Assembly: GCF_003634575.1 (NCBI RefSeq)
Contig: NZ_RBLJ01000004.1
Coordinates: 372,001 to 436,000 of the forward strand
Direction: 5' to 3'
Source: Photorhabdus asymbiotica
GTDB lineage: Bacteria; Pseudomonadota; Gammaproteobacteria; Enterobacterales; Enterobacteriaceae
DNA length: 64,000 bases
Of the stretch, positions 42,457-51,547 are shown piece after piece (the stretch's first letter is position 1; every line of letters starts with the position of its first letter). Position numbers and translations under genes: made by a program. The notes below the pieces were generated by a model. It ran no database searches and was not told where the DNA came from. It saw only the letters and a program-made list of their open reading frames with translations.

Positions 42457-43359
42457 TAAAATAATAAAGAACATCTGAAATGGAAATAATTGCATGAATT
42501 AATCATTAATTCATCATTTCTCGAAGTATGAAAATGAATAATGTATTTGATTCTATCATTTATGGAAATAACTTATATATAACATAGAGATAAGTTCGTT
42601 CAACTCGACCTTTTAGAAATTATCTTTCTTTTTATCATTTTTTTAATTTACTATTTGAATGATTAATAATATATTCAAAGAGTTATGAAATATGTTTTTA
42701 TATGTTGATATCCTATTAATTGCATTATAATATCAGCGTGTTTGGGGTGATAAATTCATAATAATCATATAGTTAAAATTTTTGGTGCCCTTTTTGTGAT
42801 CATTCCAGCATTACTACAGTTTTTTTTATGATAAAACAGAGGAGATAATAATCTAAATTTTAATAAAATATCAGGATTGATGCTGGATGAGTTCGTCAAT
42901 TCAGTTTTATCTATTGCTTGATATGAGGAGGTGATTATTGATATTCATCACAAAATATAATGAATTCTAATGTGAGCATAAAGTCTCAAGTCCAATTGGT
43001 ATAATACGTGTTATTATTGAAGCTATGTCTTGGTTAAACATAAAAATGCTTAATGAAGAGCTTGTCGAAAAAATCTGATTATTAAAATAATTTAGCAAAG
43101 TAATGAATTATTTTTATGTCTTATCATTACAGGATTTAAAGACATAGGTAAGAACCTGTTTTTTTAATTGTATTGTAATCATGGAAATGCCGATGTTTGT
43201 TGGCTCCACTCTTAACGAATGGCTGTTGTTCATCGGTTGGAGTTTTTTAAATGGTGTCACATTATGTTCAGGACAATGCTAAAAATTTAGGGAATACCAT
43301 GACAGCCGAAACCATTTATTATGGTTATGGAGATAATCTTTCTCCCCATGTTGGGTGTA

Positions 43360-43483
43360 TATACCCTATGGATTTCAAGATGCATCGCGACGGCAAGGGA
43401 GCGAATCCCCGGGAGCATAGCGAACTATGTGACTGGGGTGAGTGAGTACAGCCAACAAAGAGGCAACTTGAAAGATGACGGTG
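43360..43483 (+). repeat. ERIC element 5, subtype B, tandem unit 1
   Basis: 124-bp unit, first of three head-to-tail copies. Core ATCCCCGGGAGCATAGCGAACTATG...GACTGGGG. Confidence 0.93.
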
Positions 43484-43607
43484 TATACCCTATGGATTTC
43501 AAGATGCATCGCGACGGCAAAGGAGCGAATCCCCGGGAGCATAGCGGACTATGTGACTGGGGTGAGTGAGTACAGCCAACAAAGAGGCAACTTGAAAGAT
43601 GACGGTG
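43484..43607 (+). repeat. ERIC element 6, subtype B, tandem unit 2
   Basis: 124-bp unit nearly identical to its neighbours (AAGG for AGGG after GGC, and CATAGCGGACTATG in the loop). Each junction reads GACGGTGTATACCC. Confidence 0.93.
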
Positions 43608-43734
43608 TATACCCTATGGATTTCAAGATGCATCGCGACGGCAAAGGAGCGAATCCCCGGGAGCATAGCGAACTATGTGACTGGGGTGAGTGAGTGCAGC
43701 CAACAAAGAGGCAACTTGAAATATGACGGGTATA
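43608..43734 (+). repeat. ERIC element 7, subtype B, tandem unit 3
   Basis: Last unit, full 127 bp, ending in GACGGGTATA like a solitary element. Confidence 0.93.
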
Positions 43735-43930
43735 AACGTAATTAAAAATTGTGGCCGTATACTTCTATCTTTTGCAATTCGTGTAGGCAATAACCCTACG
43801 TTCACTTCTTTATCGGGATCTATAGTCTCTCAAGTAATCATGAACGGGACTACCCCGTGTTTGCTTTTTTATCAAACTTTAAGCGCAATAACGACAACTA
43901 CCACGTTAACTATTTGTGAGGAAAAAGAGA

Positions 43931-45928
43931 GTGATAGACGTACAGATCAATGAAGTACCTCTTAAGGAACACAGCCCTTCAATTAATGATTGTTTGGATG
44001 AGCAAAAGTTACTTTATGACATGCTGCTGTCACGGGAATTTGATAATCGTAGTGCAATAGTCACACGGCAAGGCCGAGCTTGGTTCCATGTGTCGGCTGC
44101 TGGACATGAAGGGTTGGCAGTGTTGCCACAGCTTATGGAAAAGAATGATGTGCTGGTTCCTTACTATCGTGATCGGGCATTAGTATTAGCGCGTGGTATG
44201 TCTATTGTTGAAATGACAAGGGAACTGATGGGAAAGGCCACTTCTCACTCAGCTGGCCGGACCATGTCGAATCATTTTTGCTCTAAAGAGCATAATATTT
44301 TCTCGGTAGTCAGTCTGACAGGAACCCAATGTATTCCTGCGACAGGAGCAGCCTGGGCAAGCGTATTGGACAATAAGAATGGCCTTGTTGTATGTGGTGT
44401 TGGCGATGCGGCGACCCGGCAGGGCGAATTTTATGAAGCGGTCAGCTTTGCGGTTGAAAGGCGGTTGCCCGTCGTCTTTGTGGTTTCTGATAATAAACTG
44501 GGTATTAGTACGTCAACGGAGAAGATGGCTCCGTATCGATTGGGAATATTTGACGAGTGTTTGATCCGCCGTGTTGATGCTCGCAAGCCGGAAACCGTAT
44601 TCCCTGTTGCACAGGAGGTATTCAATAAGGCGCGATTTGAGCGGACTCCTTGCATCTTGGTTTGTCGTGTCGATCGGTTAGATTCTCATTCCAACTCAGA
44701 TTCTCACAAACTGTACCGTACCCCGGATGAGCTGGAGACACTCCAGGACCCTATTGAAAATTATGTTGCCTATTTAAAGGAAAAAGGGGCGCTTAATGAG
44801 CAGGAATTGGCTGAACAAAAAGAGAAAATTAAAGCTGATGTAGCGGAAATATTTGAGCGTGTTTATCACGAGGCAGAGCCTGATCCTGCAACTGTCAGTA
44901 CTTATTTGTGTAATCGTGAAAGCGCTCCTGTCGTACATATTGAGATGGAAGCTGAAGAGACACAGGTTAAAGCGGTAAATCAGGTTTTGGATGAGGCGTT
45001 GAGTCAGCATCCGAATGTGCTGTTATTTGGTGAAGATATTGAAGATCCTAAAGGGGGGGTTTTTGGTTTCACTCGCGGCTTATCTACTCGTTATCCTGAT
45101 CGCGTTTTTAATGCCCCTCTTTCTGAAGCCACGATTATTGGTTCGTCTGTTGGATTGTCCGCTTGTGGTTGGCGTCCGATTGTGGAACTGCAATTTATCG
45201 ACTTTGTTGGATTGGGCCTCAATCAGTTACAGTCACAACTTGGCACTTTAAGTTGGAGAACCGTGGGAAAATGGCGTTGTCCGGTGGTGATATATGCTCC
45301 TTATGGCGCTTATCTTCCTGGCGGTGGTATATGGCACAGCCAAAGTTCGGACGGCATCTTAGCGCATATTCCCGGTATTAATGTGCTTGTTCCAACAACA
45401 CCCGCCGATACCGTCGCACTGTTCCGTACCGCATTAAGTCTGGATATGCCGAGTCTGATCCTGATCCCTAAACACCTGATGAGAGAACGTCATGAGCGCC
45501 GGCAGGTGACGCCAGTATCGCTTGGGCAGGCAAATATTGTCAGGGCTGGTCAGCATATTACATTGGTTGCCTGGGGGAATACCGTTCAGCTTGCGACGAT
45601 GGCGGCTCTTCAGGCAGAAAAAAACAATATTGACATTGAAGTGATCGAATTACGTAGTCTGGTACCTTGGGATAAACAACGGATTGCGGCATCTTTGCGC
45701 AAAACCGGGCGGCTTATCGTTGTGCAAGAGGATACCCGGACGGCCAGTGTTGGTGCATCCATTATTGCTGATGTTTTGGATGAGAATGACAATTTCTTCT
45801 CTTTACTGGCACCTCCGCGCCTGATAACGCGTGAAGATATTCATATTCCTTTTAATCCTTGTTTAGAAAAAGCTGTTTTACCCAGCACGGATGACATTTT
45901 GGCCTCCGTCTATGCGGTAATGAGCTAA
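43931..45928 (+). CDS. bkdA: 2-oxoacid dehydrogenase E1, alpha-beta fusion (BkdA)
   Basis: 665 residues from GTG 43931 (AGGA 8 bp upstream; GTG 43916 overlaps that site). The alpha half (about 1-330) holds the thiamine-diphosphate motif GVGDAATRQGEF to SDNK (about 156-187) and HSAGRTMSNHF. The beta half (about 345-665) holds LFGEDIEDPKGGVFGFTRGL, NAPLSEATIIGSSVG and the C-terminal transketolase-like domain. It decarboxylates a branched-chain 2-oxo acid and loads the acyl group on the BkdB lipoyl arm. In Photorhabdus (known) bkdABC supplies the branched beta-keto unit for isopropylstilbene. It forms an operon with bkdB and bkdC; the ERIC array lies in its upstream region. Confidence 0.92.
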   Translation: MIDVQINEVPLKEHSPSINDCLDEQKLLYDMLLSREFDNRSAIVTRQGRAWFHVSAAGHEGLAVLPQLMEKNDVLVPYYRDRALVLARGMSIVEMTRELMGKATSHSAGRTMSNHFCSKEHNIFSVVSLTGTQCIPATGAAWASVLDNKNGLVVCGVGDAATRQGEFYEAVSFAVERRLPVVFVVSDNKLGISTSTEKMAPYRLGIFDECLIRRVDARKPETVFPVAQEVFNKARFERTPCILVCRVDRLDSHSNSDSHKLYRTPDELETLQDPIENYVAYLKEKGALNEQELAEQKEKIKADVAEIFERVYHEAEPDPATVSTYLCNRESAPVVHIEMEAEETQVKAVNQVLDEALSQHPNVLLFGEDIEDPKGGVFGFTRGLSTRYPDRVFNAPLSEATIIGSSVGLSACGWRPIVELQFIDFVGLGLNQLQSQLGTLSWRTVGKWRCPVVIYAPYGAYLPGGGIWHSQSSDGILAHIPGINVLVPTTPADTVALFRTALSLDMPSLILIPKHLMRERHERRQVTPVSLGQANIVRAGQHITLVAWGNTVQLATMAALQAEKNNIDIEVIELRSLVPWDKQRIAASLRKTGRLIVVQEDTRTASVGASIIADVLDENDNFFSLLAPPRLITREDIHIPFNPCLEKAVLPSTDDILASVYAVMS

Positions 45929-45937
45929 GGAGAACTT

Positions 45938-47458
45938 ATGGCACAGTTGTTTATTCCCCCGATGGGAGAAGGAACCACGGAAGTTGTCGTCATTCAGTTA
46001 CTTAAGCAGGTGGGAGATTATGTCAAGCGTGATGAACCTGTTTATGAAATGGAGACGGATAAGGCTGCTTTTACCATTGAATCTGATGTTGAGGGGATAT
46101 TGGAAAAATGGCTGGCGGCGGAAAATGACATTATCCCAGTTGGATCGGCTATTGCCGTCATTAGAGCTGTTGGCGAGTTGGCGGAGCCTTCCCCTGTCAG
46201 TGAAGAGTTGCCTCCGCTGGAAAAAGTGGAGATAGTGGCGGCAGTTCCTGAGGTATCAGCGCCTCCTGCGCGTATTCCGCCAAAAACCCGTCAGTACGCA
46301 CAAGAACATCACATTGAACCACAAATTCTTAGCCAACTGGCGGAAAAACATGGGACATTATTGCCAAGCCATATTGATGATTATCTTCAACAGCACCGCG
46401 AAACCAAACCGGCAGAAAAGAGTAATGCAGAAAATGGCAATGTAGGTTTTCTGTCAAGAGATCAGCAACGTCTTAATCGTGCAATCCGGTTAAATAGTGC
46501 GACCGTACAGCCTTGTTGGGCGGCGAAACCATTACCAATTGAGCTTGTTGATAAAGCCATTCGTCATTTAACGGAAACCTCCGGTCAACAAGAGTGGATA
46601 ACGCCATTTCAGGTCATCACTTATGCCGTTGCTCAGGCACTGAAAAAATTCCCGATGTTGCGTTCGAGACCGCTTGATCAAGAACGTTATCACACTTATA
46701 CGGATATCAACCTAGGCATTGCTTTTCTGGACGAAAAAGGTGATTTGAGTTCGTTAAAAGTACCGGGAACGCAGACAATGGGCTTTTTCGAGTTCAGACA
46801 GCATCTGAATAGTGTACTTGATCCAGATGCTGAAAAACTGCCCGTCGATATTGATGTTCCTATGATGATTTCATATACCGGCAACGATGGAGCTACCTTT
46901 GCCGTACCTGTGATTGTGCCGCCATCTCAGTCAACATTGTTTATCGGTGCGCCTCACAACAAAGAAATGAGCCTGGTTCTGGCATTTAATCACTATTTGC
47001 TAAATGGGGTAGAAGCGTCTGAATTCATTACTGAGGTTATTACTCAGGTTCGTGCTCTGGCTGGCTCACAATCAGTTGCCAATCAAATGGAAAGTAAACC
47101 TGGCAAATCGGCCTCTGGTCAGTTACGTACACTTTTGGCTGATTTCCTGAATTGGGATGAAGATTTTACGGAATCAATGATGCAACGTACCTGGGCTGAT
47201 TTGGGTATTGATTCGCTTAAAGCGGTAAAACTTGCGGAACTGATGTCACGGGATTTTCATCGAAAATTATCTCCAACCCTGTTCTGGCGCTATAGTTCGC
47301 CGCATCGATTAATTGAGTATCTTGACATTTCCAGCACTGAACTGACTGAGAAGAAAAAGCATTCCTTAGATGACTTTACTAATGCAGTACGTGACCTTGA
47401 TGGTGAAGCCGCATTAAGGTTGCAGCGCCTCATAGAAGGAGGGAAGCAGCATGGATAA
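45938..47458 (+). CDS. bkdB: E2 acyltransferase fused to a C-terminal carrier domain (BkdB)
   Basis: 506 residues. Lipoyl domain at 1-78 (lipoyl Lys in METDKAAFTIES), peripheral-subunit-binding-like segment at about 108-148 (PPKTRQYAQEHH...), acyltransferase core at about 165-375, and a phosphopantetheine carrier domain at about 390-490 (DLGIDSLKAVKLAELM, Ser about 426). The usual HxxxDG of E2 enzymes reads HYLLNG, so the Asp is Asn. The fusion implies that the acyl group goes from lipoate to the attached carrier rather than to CoA (inference). It starts 9 bp after bkdA and overlaps bkdC by 8 bp. Confidence 0.92.
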   Translation: MAQLFIPPMGEGTTEVVVIQLLKQVGDYVKRDEPVYEMETDKAAFTIESDVEGILEKWLAAENDIIPVGSAIAVIRAVGELAEPSPVSEELPPLEKVEIVAAVPEVSAPPARIPPKTRQYAQEHHIEPQILSQLAEKHGTLLPSHIDDYLQQHRETKPAEKSNAENGNVGFLSRDQQRLNRAIRLNSATVQPCWAAKPLPIELVDKAIRHLTETSGQQEWITPFQVITYAVAQALKKFPMLRSRPLDQERYHTYTDINLGIAFLDEKGDLSSLKVPGTQTMGFFEFRQHLNSVLDPDAEKLPVDIDVPMMISYTGNDGATFAVPVIVPPSQSTLFIGAPHNKEMSLVLAFNHYLLNGVEASEFITEVITQVRALAGSQSVANQMESKPGKSASGQLRTLLADFLNWDEDFTESMMQRTWADLGIDSLKAVKLAELMSRDFHRKLSPTLFWRYSSPHRLIEYLDISSTELTEKKKHSLDDFTNAVRDLDGEAALRLQRLIEGGKQHG

Positions 47459-49301
47459 TCTGTATCACATATATCATTCACTCAGTCCAGATGAACAGCA
47501 GATAGCCAAATCTGTCTTGTTGGAACATCTGAACGCTATTGCTCCATCAATAAGCGATGCTGGTGATACGAAACAGATGCCTATTGCTATTGTAGGCATG
47601 GCTTTCCGGCTCCCTGGAGCAGAAGATTCTCCTGAGCAAATGTGGGAAATTTTAAAATCTGGTCGCAGTGTGATCAAAGAGATTCCCGAGGAACGGCTTG
47701 CATCTGGGAAACCTTACGCTGTTCCGGTGCCTCAAAAGGCATTAAAAGCTGGCTTACTTGATAGTATTGATGGTTTTGATGCGCCATTCTTTGGTATTTC
47801 TCCGCGGGTAGCAGCGATGATGGACCCGCAACAGAGAATGCTATTGGAGCTGACCTGGCAGGCCATCGAAGATAGTGGGGCTAATCCGCTGGGCTATTCA
47901 GGATCAAAAACGGGTGTTTTTATCGGTTCATGCAGTAATGACTATCGTGAGCTCGTTACGGCTGATATGACGATGGCAAATGCTTATGTAACGACGGGAA
48001 CACTGAATTGCCTTCTGGCAAACAGGCTATCATTTTATTACAACTTTATTGGTCCGAGTTTACAAATTGATACCGCATGTTCAAGCGGGTTAACTGCATT
48101 GACTCAAGCTGTAAATTCATTGCGTTCTGGAGAATGCCAACAGGCGATAGTTGGCAGTATTAATCTATTGAGCAACACATTTAACATGGCTGCTTATTAT
48201 CGAGCGGGAATGTTATCTAAAGATGGGTGTTGCCGGGTTTTTGATGCAGATGCTAATGGTTTTGTCCGTGGTGAAGGGGCGGTGTGCCTATTTCTGAAAA
48301 CGCACAAACAGGCATTAGAGGATCGGGACCTGATTTATGGATACGTTCGGGCATCGTCGGTAAATCATGGTGGGCGAGCCAACTCACTGACTTCACCTAA
48401 TCCAGAGCAGCAAATTGCATTAGTCAATGATTGTTTGCAGCAGGCAGGCATCTCTGCGGAGCAAATCAGTTACATGGAAGCACATGGAACGGGGACTTCT
48501 CTGGGGGACCCGATAGAATTTAACGCGCTTAACGAAGTCTTTCACCATGATAAATCAGGAGAAACCCGGCAGCCTTGTTATATTGGTTCAGTAAAAGCCA
48601 ATATAGGACATTTAGAGGGCGCTGCGGGATTAGCTGGCATAGTTAAAGTCTTATTGATGTTACAGCATAAATCTATTGTACCTTGTGCTGCGTTTCAGCG
48701 TTTGAATCCTGAAATTGATAGCACGGATACGCGTTTACAATTGGCTACGGAAGTACACTCCTGGCAGATGGGGGCAGGGCAAAAACGTTTTGCTGGATTA
48801 AGTTCCTTTGGGTTGGGTGGAAGTAATGCTCATGTTATTTTGGAGGAAGCTCCGACTAAAACCCAGCAATCGGTTAAAGCCAGTTCGGAGAAATATTACT
48901 ATCCTATTGCCGCTAATAGCCCGGCATCGTTGCAAAAAATGGTTGTTATGCTGGGAGATTTTATTGAAAGCGATGCAAATATCGATTTGCAAGCGGTGAG
49001 CTGGACATTGCAGTTTGGTAGGGCTGCTTTACCTCATCGTGCATTGTTTGTTGCGACGTCAAGACAAGATCTCCTGAGCCAGTTACGTGATTTTGTGTCG
49101 TCTGCTTCAGTCAATGAAGAACAATGGCTCCATATGGCAGAGGACGACTCTCGATTTTTATGGTTACAAGGTCAGGATATAGATTGGCGTACCTGCTGGC
49201 CTGCTGGGCAAAAACCGTTGCGTATTCGATTGCCTAAATATGCTTTTGAACATCGGCGTTACTGGTTACCTAACAATGAATCTGTGGTTGCAAAGTTGTA
49301 G
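47451..49301 (+). CDS. bkdC: Ketosynthase with AT deleted (BkdC)
   Basis: 616 residues. The KS domain (about 45-470) has Cys in DTACSSGLTAL (about 210), His in EAHGTGTSLGDPIE (about 344) and KANIGHLEGAAG (about 385). After it come the KS-AT linker (LPHRALFVATSRQDLLSQL) and directly the post-AT linker (DIDWRTCW...IRLPKYAFEHRRYWLP); the ~300-residue AT domain that normally lies between them is missing. It should elongate the branched acyl chain on the BkdB carrier with malonyl units delivered in trans, giving the beta-keto acid used for isopropylstilbene/dialkylresorcinol formation; the cyclase partners are not in this window. Confidence 0.92.
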   Translation: MDNLYHIYHSLSPDEQQIAKSVLLEHLNAIAPSISDAGDTKQMPIAIVGMAFRLPGAEDSPEQMWEILKSGRSVIKEIPEERLASGKPYAVPVPQKALKAGLLDSIDGFDAPFFGISPRVAAMMDPQQRMLLELTWQAIEDSGANPLGYSGSKTGVFIGSCSNDYRELVTADMTMANAYVTTGTLNCLLANRLSFYYNFIGPSLQIDTACSSGLTALTQAVNSLRSGECQQAIVGSINLLSNTFNMAAYYRAGMLSKDGCCRVFDADANGFVRGEGAVCLFLKTHKQALEDRDLIYGYVRASSVNHGGRANSLTSPNPEQQIALVNDCLQQAGISAEQISYMEAHGTGTSLGDPIEFNALNEVFHHDKSGETRQPCYIGSVKANIGHLEGAAGLAGIVKVLLMLQHKSIVPCAAFQRLNPEIDSTDTRLQLATEVHSWQMGAGQKRFAGLSSFGLGGSNAHVILEEAPTKTQQSVKASSEKYYYPIAANSPASLQKMVVMLGDFIESDANIDLQAVSWTLQFGRAALPHRALFVATSRQDLLSQLRDFVSSASVNEEQWLHMAEDDSRFLWLQGQDIDWRTCWPAGQKPLRIRLPKYAFEHRRYWLPNNESVVAKL

Positions 49302-49350
49302 GAAGTGAAGCGGAACGGGAAAACCAGAGAGTATGATGAAATAGTTGCAG

Positions 49351-49388
49351 AACCCCACAATCATCGAAAAAGATTGTGGGGTTTTTTT
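49351..49388 (+). terminator. bkd operon terminator
   Basis: AACCCCACAATC-atcgaaaaa-GATTGTGGGG followed by TTTTTTT, 50 bp after the bkdC stop. Confidence 0.95.
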
Positions 49389-49455
49389 GTTTGTCTTATG
49401 TTCCCGTTTGCATTGAAAGGGGGGATGCGACGGATTTAGCTAAGAAAATAGTGTT

Positions 49456-49582
49456 TATACCCAATAGATTTCAAGATGCATCGCGACGGCAAGGGAGCGA
49501 ATCCCCGGGAGCATAGTTAACTATGTGACCGGGGTGAGTGAGTGCAACCAACAAAGAGGCGACTTGAAAGATGAAGGGTATA
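49456..49582 (+). repeat. ERIC element 8, subtype B
   Basis: 127 bp. The central stem is fully G-C (CCCCGG / CCGGGG) instead of CCCCAG/CTGGGG. Confidence 0.92.
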
Positions 49583-50017
49583 ATAATATTTTTATTGAGA
49601 GTAGTAGCAGAATTAATTGTATATATTTATTGGCTAAAATAAAAGATGACGTTCATATCTCTTTGAAATGGTTATTCTTAGTGAGGGTTAAGGCTGGGCT
49701 TAATTAACACAATTATTGTCATGGATTAATAATGTAATTAGCCTAAATTTTGCCAGATATTATTTTAAACTGAAGTTATCTTCCGCAAAGATATTTAAAA
49801 TAAGAATTTTACAGTGATTGTTATCACAAAGTGAGTTTTTGTAAAATACTACTATGGAATTACATATTTCTATTTGATATGTTGTTAACAACCAGTTAAT
49901 TTCTTTGTCAATATAATTTTTTGAAGATTAGGATTTTACTGGGAAATATTATTTCATTTGATAGAGGGATAGTTACTTTAAAATAAAATTTTATTTGTAG
50001 AGATAAAGGAAGGTAAT
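49583..50017. other. AT-rich spacer before the cupin gene
   Basis: About 430 bp, very AT-rich, no supported gene; must contain the cupin promoter. A 60-codon frame here starts inside the ERIC element and is not supported. Confidence 0.5.
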
Positions 50018-50440
50018 ATGAAATTTATTAAAAATAGATTTTGTCACTGGAATGGTGAACATCTTGTTGTCGATACAATGGCTAGAAACCATAAAATGGT
50101 TAATAGTATGGGAACGGGCGAGGGATTAGTTTCGTTTGATGGCTTTGGTGCTGATCTAATTCGTTTCAGCAAAAATGAGGGGATGCAGAATCATACTCAC
50201 TTAGGGCATCATATCTTATTTGTACTCGCAGGAACGGGTTATGTTATTTATGCGGGAGAAAAGCATGAAATAGAGCCTGGGGTTTGTTATTTTGTGAATG
50301 GACAAATAGATCACGCAATTAAAGCAACCAGCGATTTGGTCATGCTTGTTGTCGGTAATAATCATTGTGCGGTTGATTCACAAGATAGGACGACGCTGGT
50401 GCCATATAGAGAGGGAACCCCAGAGGAATTAAAGGTTTAA
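50018..50440 (+). CDS. Cupin-domain protein
   Basis: 140 residues, single double-stranded beta-helix. Motif 1 reads MQNHTHLGHHILFVLAGTGY (metal-binding His cluster), and motif 2 is EIEPGVCYFVNGQIDHAIKA. The ribosome site is GGAAGG six bases before ATG. Small cupins act as dioxygenases, isomerases or sensors; nothing here fixes the substrate. It is a single gene with its own promoter region, next to the stilbene genes, so a tailoring or regulatory role is possible but unproven. Confidence 0.8.
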   Translation: MKFIKNRFCHWNGEHLVVDTMARNHKMVNSMGTGEGLVSFDGFGADLIRFSKNEGMQNHTHLGHHILFVLAGTGYVIYAGEKHEIEPGVCYFVNGQIDHAIKATSDLVMLVVGNNHCAVDSQDRTTLVPYREGTPEELKV

Positions 50441-50459
50441 CTTGGGATAAATTAAATAT

Positions 50460-50609
50460 GTGCTAGTGCTTGATGAATTACGAGAATGCCATGATATTCA
50501 TGAAGGGGATCAGGTACTAGCCTATGAAACATTATATTTACTGGAAATAAAATGGATAAATATATTAGAGATAACATTCTATTTTAATGAAAAAGGTGGA
50601 AAGGACTAT
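50460..50609 (+). CDS. Possible small ORF, 49 aa
   Basis: GTG at 50460, ending TGA at 50609, reading VLVLDELRECHDIHEGDQVL then AYETLYLLEIKW. It has protein-like composition and follows the cupin gene by 20 bp, but no ribosome site is clear and no family was recognised. It may be a gene fragment. Confidence 0.25.
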
Positions 50610-50627
50610 TGAAATTATTTTAATATA

Positions 50628-50754
50628 TATACCCAATAAATTTCGAGTTGCAGCGCGGCGGCAAGTGAACGAATCCCCAGGAGCATAGATAACTATGTGA
50701 CTGGGGTGAGTGAAAGCAGCCAACAAAGCAGCAACTTGAAGGATGAAGGGTATA
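50628..50754 (+). repeat. ERIC element 9, subtype A
   Basis: 127 bp, core ATCCCCAGGAGCATAGATAACTATGTGACTGGGG. Confidence 0.92.
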
Positions 50755-50919
50755 TATAGTTATGACTGAACTCTGCTGGTTGCAGAGCTCAGTCCTTATA
50801 AGCCACTATTTTTTATTGATAATATTATGCGAATAATTCATTTGATAGTAATTTTACCTAAATATTAATCACTTACAATAAAAGCAATGAAATACTACAA
50901 AGAATATTTAACTCTAAAA

Positions 50920-51108
50920 TCAATCTTTCTTTGAAAGATAGAGTTTCTTCGCATCTTCTAAATTCATAGAATTAGCTCCTCCTGAAAAATGTGGGTCTGC
51001 TGATTGAACAGGATCATCCTCCCAATTACATATCGGACATATTTCATATTCCCCTAAACGCTCAATTGTCCGTTTACCGCAACACGGACAAGTATTATAT
51101 TTCATCAT
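50920..51108 (-). CDS. CPCC-family cysteine-rich protein, candidate immunity
   Basis: 62 residues from ATG 51108. Two cysteine pairs, CPCC near the N-terminus and CPIC further on (YEICPICNWEDDPVQSADP), match the small CPCC family that recurs in polymorphic-toxin loci. Its ATG overlaps the TGA of the orphan toxin tip upstream (ATGA), the coupling expected of a toxin-immunity pair. The likely role is neutralising that toxin; this is inference from position. Confidence 0.75.
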   Translation of the reverse strand: MMKYNTCPCCGKRTIERLGEYEICPICNWEDDPVQSADPHFSGGANSMNLEDAKKLYLSKKD

Positions 51109-51526
51109 TGTCTGTTCCAATATTCTATTCCTCTTTCCGGTTTAAACATTGTCCTGGGAATACCATCTTTGCTCTTTGATGCAAATGTGTTTGAAAGTGG
51201 GTGATAAAAAATTTCATCACCGTTTGCTCTCTTTTTCCTTAAGGTTCCACTAGGAGGATTATTAACAAAGTCATGAGTAGCATCAACATATTCTTTAGAG
51301 TTTTTAAGTTCAGGAAATTCATGCTTATGTTTTTCCCAATGATTATATGCATTTGATACAGGCAGTAATTTCTTTGTTTCAGTCTAAATCTGAGTGTCTT
51401 TATTTTTACTCAAATACACATACACCGGCGGCATATTCAGGATGGATGGGATCAGGATATAATCCAGAAAATCCTTCTCTTCCGGCATAGGCAACGATTC
51501 AATATCGCTGCCTATGCTATCCAAAA
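51105..51526 (-). pseudogene. Orphan alternative toxin tip (displaced PAAR-effector C-terminus)
   Basis: In one minus-strand frame about 35 residues ([25 protein letters not shown]) repeat the pre-toxin segment of the PAAR effector at 52577. They are followed by unrelated KNKDTQI, a TAG stop (51386-51384), then an 89-residue domain in the same frame: VSNAYNHWEKHKHEFPEL, later DGIPRTMFKP and IEYWNRQ, ending at the CPCC start. The domain looks like an RNase-type toxin tip of the CdiA-CT/BECR kind (pattern recognition, unsure). It has no start codon or promoter of its own, so it looks like a silent cassette left by tip replacement. Confidence 0.75.
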
Positions 51527-51547
51527 TAGATAGTGAGATATTACTCT

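Larger units (their letters stand above)
40377..43930. other. 3.5-kb decayed AT-rich spacer between glb and bkd
   Basis: No intact gene. It contains the glb promoter region at its left end, five ERIC units (one reverse, one forward, three tandem), a GH32 remnant at about 42000-42375, and a hairpin AACAAAGG...CCTTTGTT-type stem at about 42423-42456. The rest is very AT-rich without coding character. A mini-frame at 43301 (MTAETIYYGYG...) runs into the ERIC array and is not supported. Confidence 0.6.

Noticed and set aside
43301..43445. Start of a gene MTAETIYYGYGDN...
   Set aside because: The frame runs straight into ERIC sequence and has no downstream continuation.
43251..43693. Three overlapping plus-strand frames with repeated peptide text
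   Set aside because: They are translations of the tandem ERIC array; no ribosome sites, and the repetition is at DNA level.
43360..43734. Regular repeats resembling a CRISPR array
   Set aside because: Units are directly adjacent 124-bp ERIC elements with no unique spacers and no cas genes nearby.
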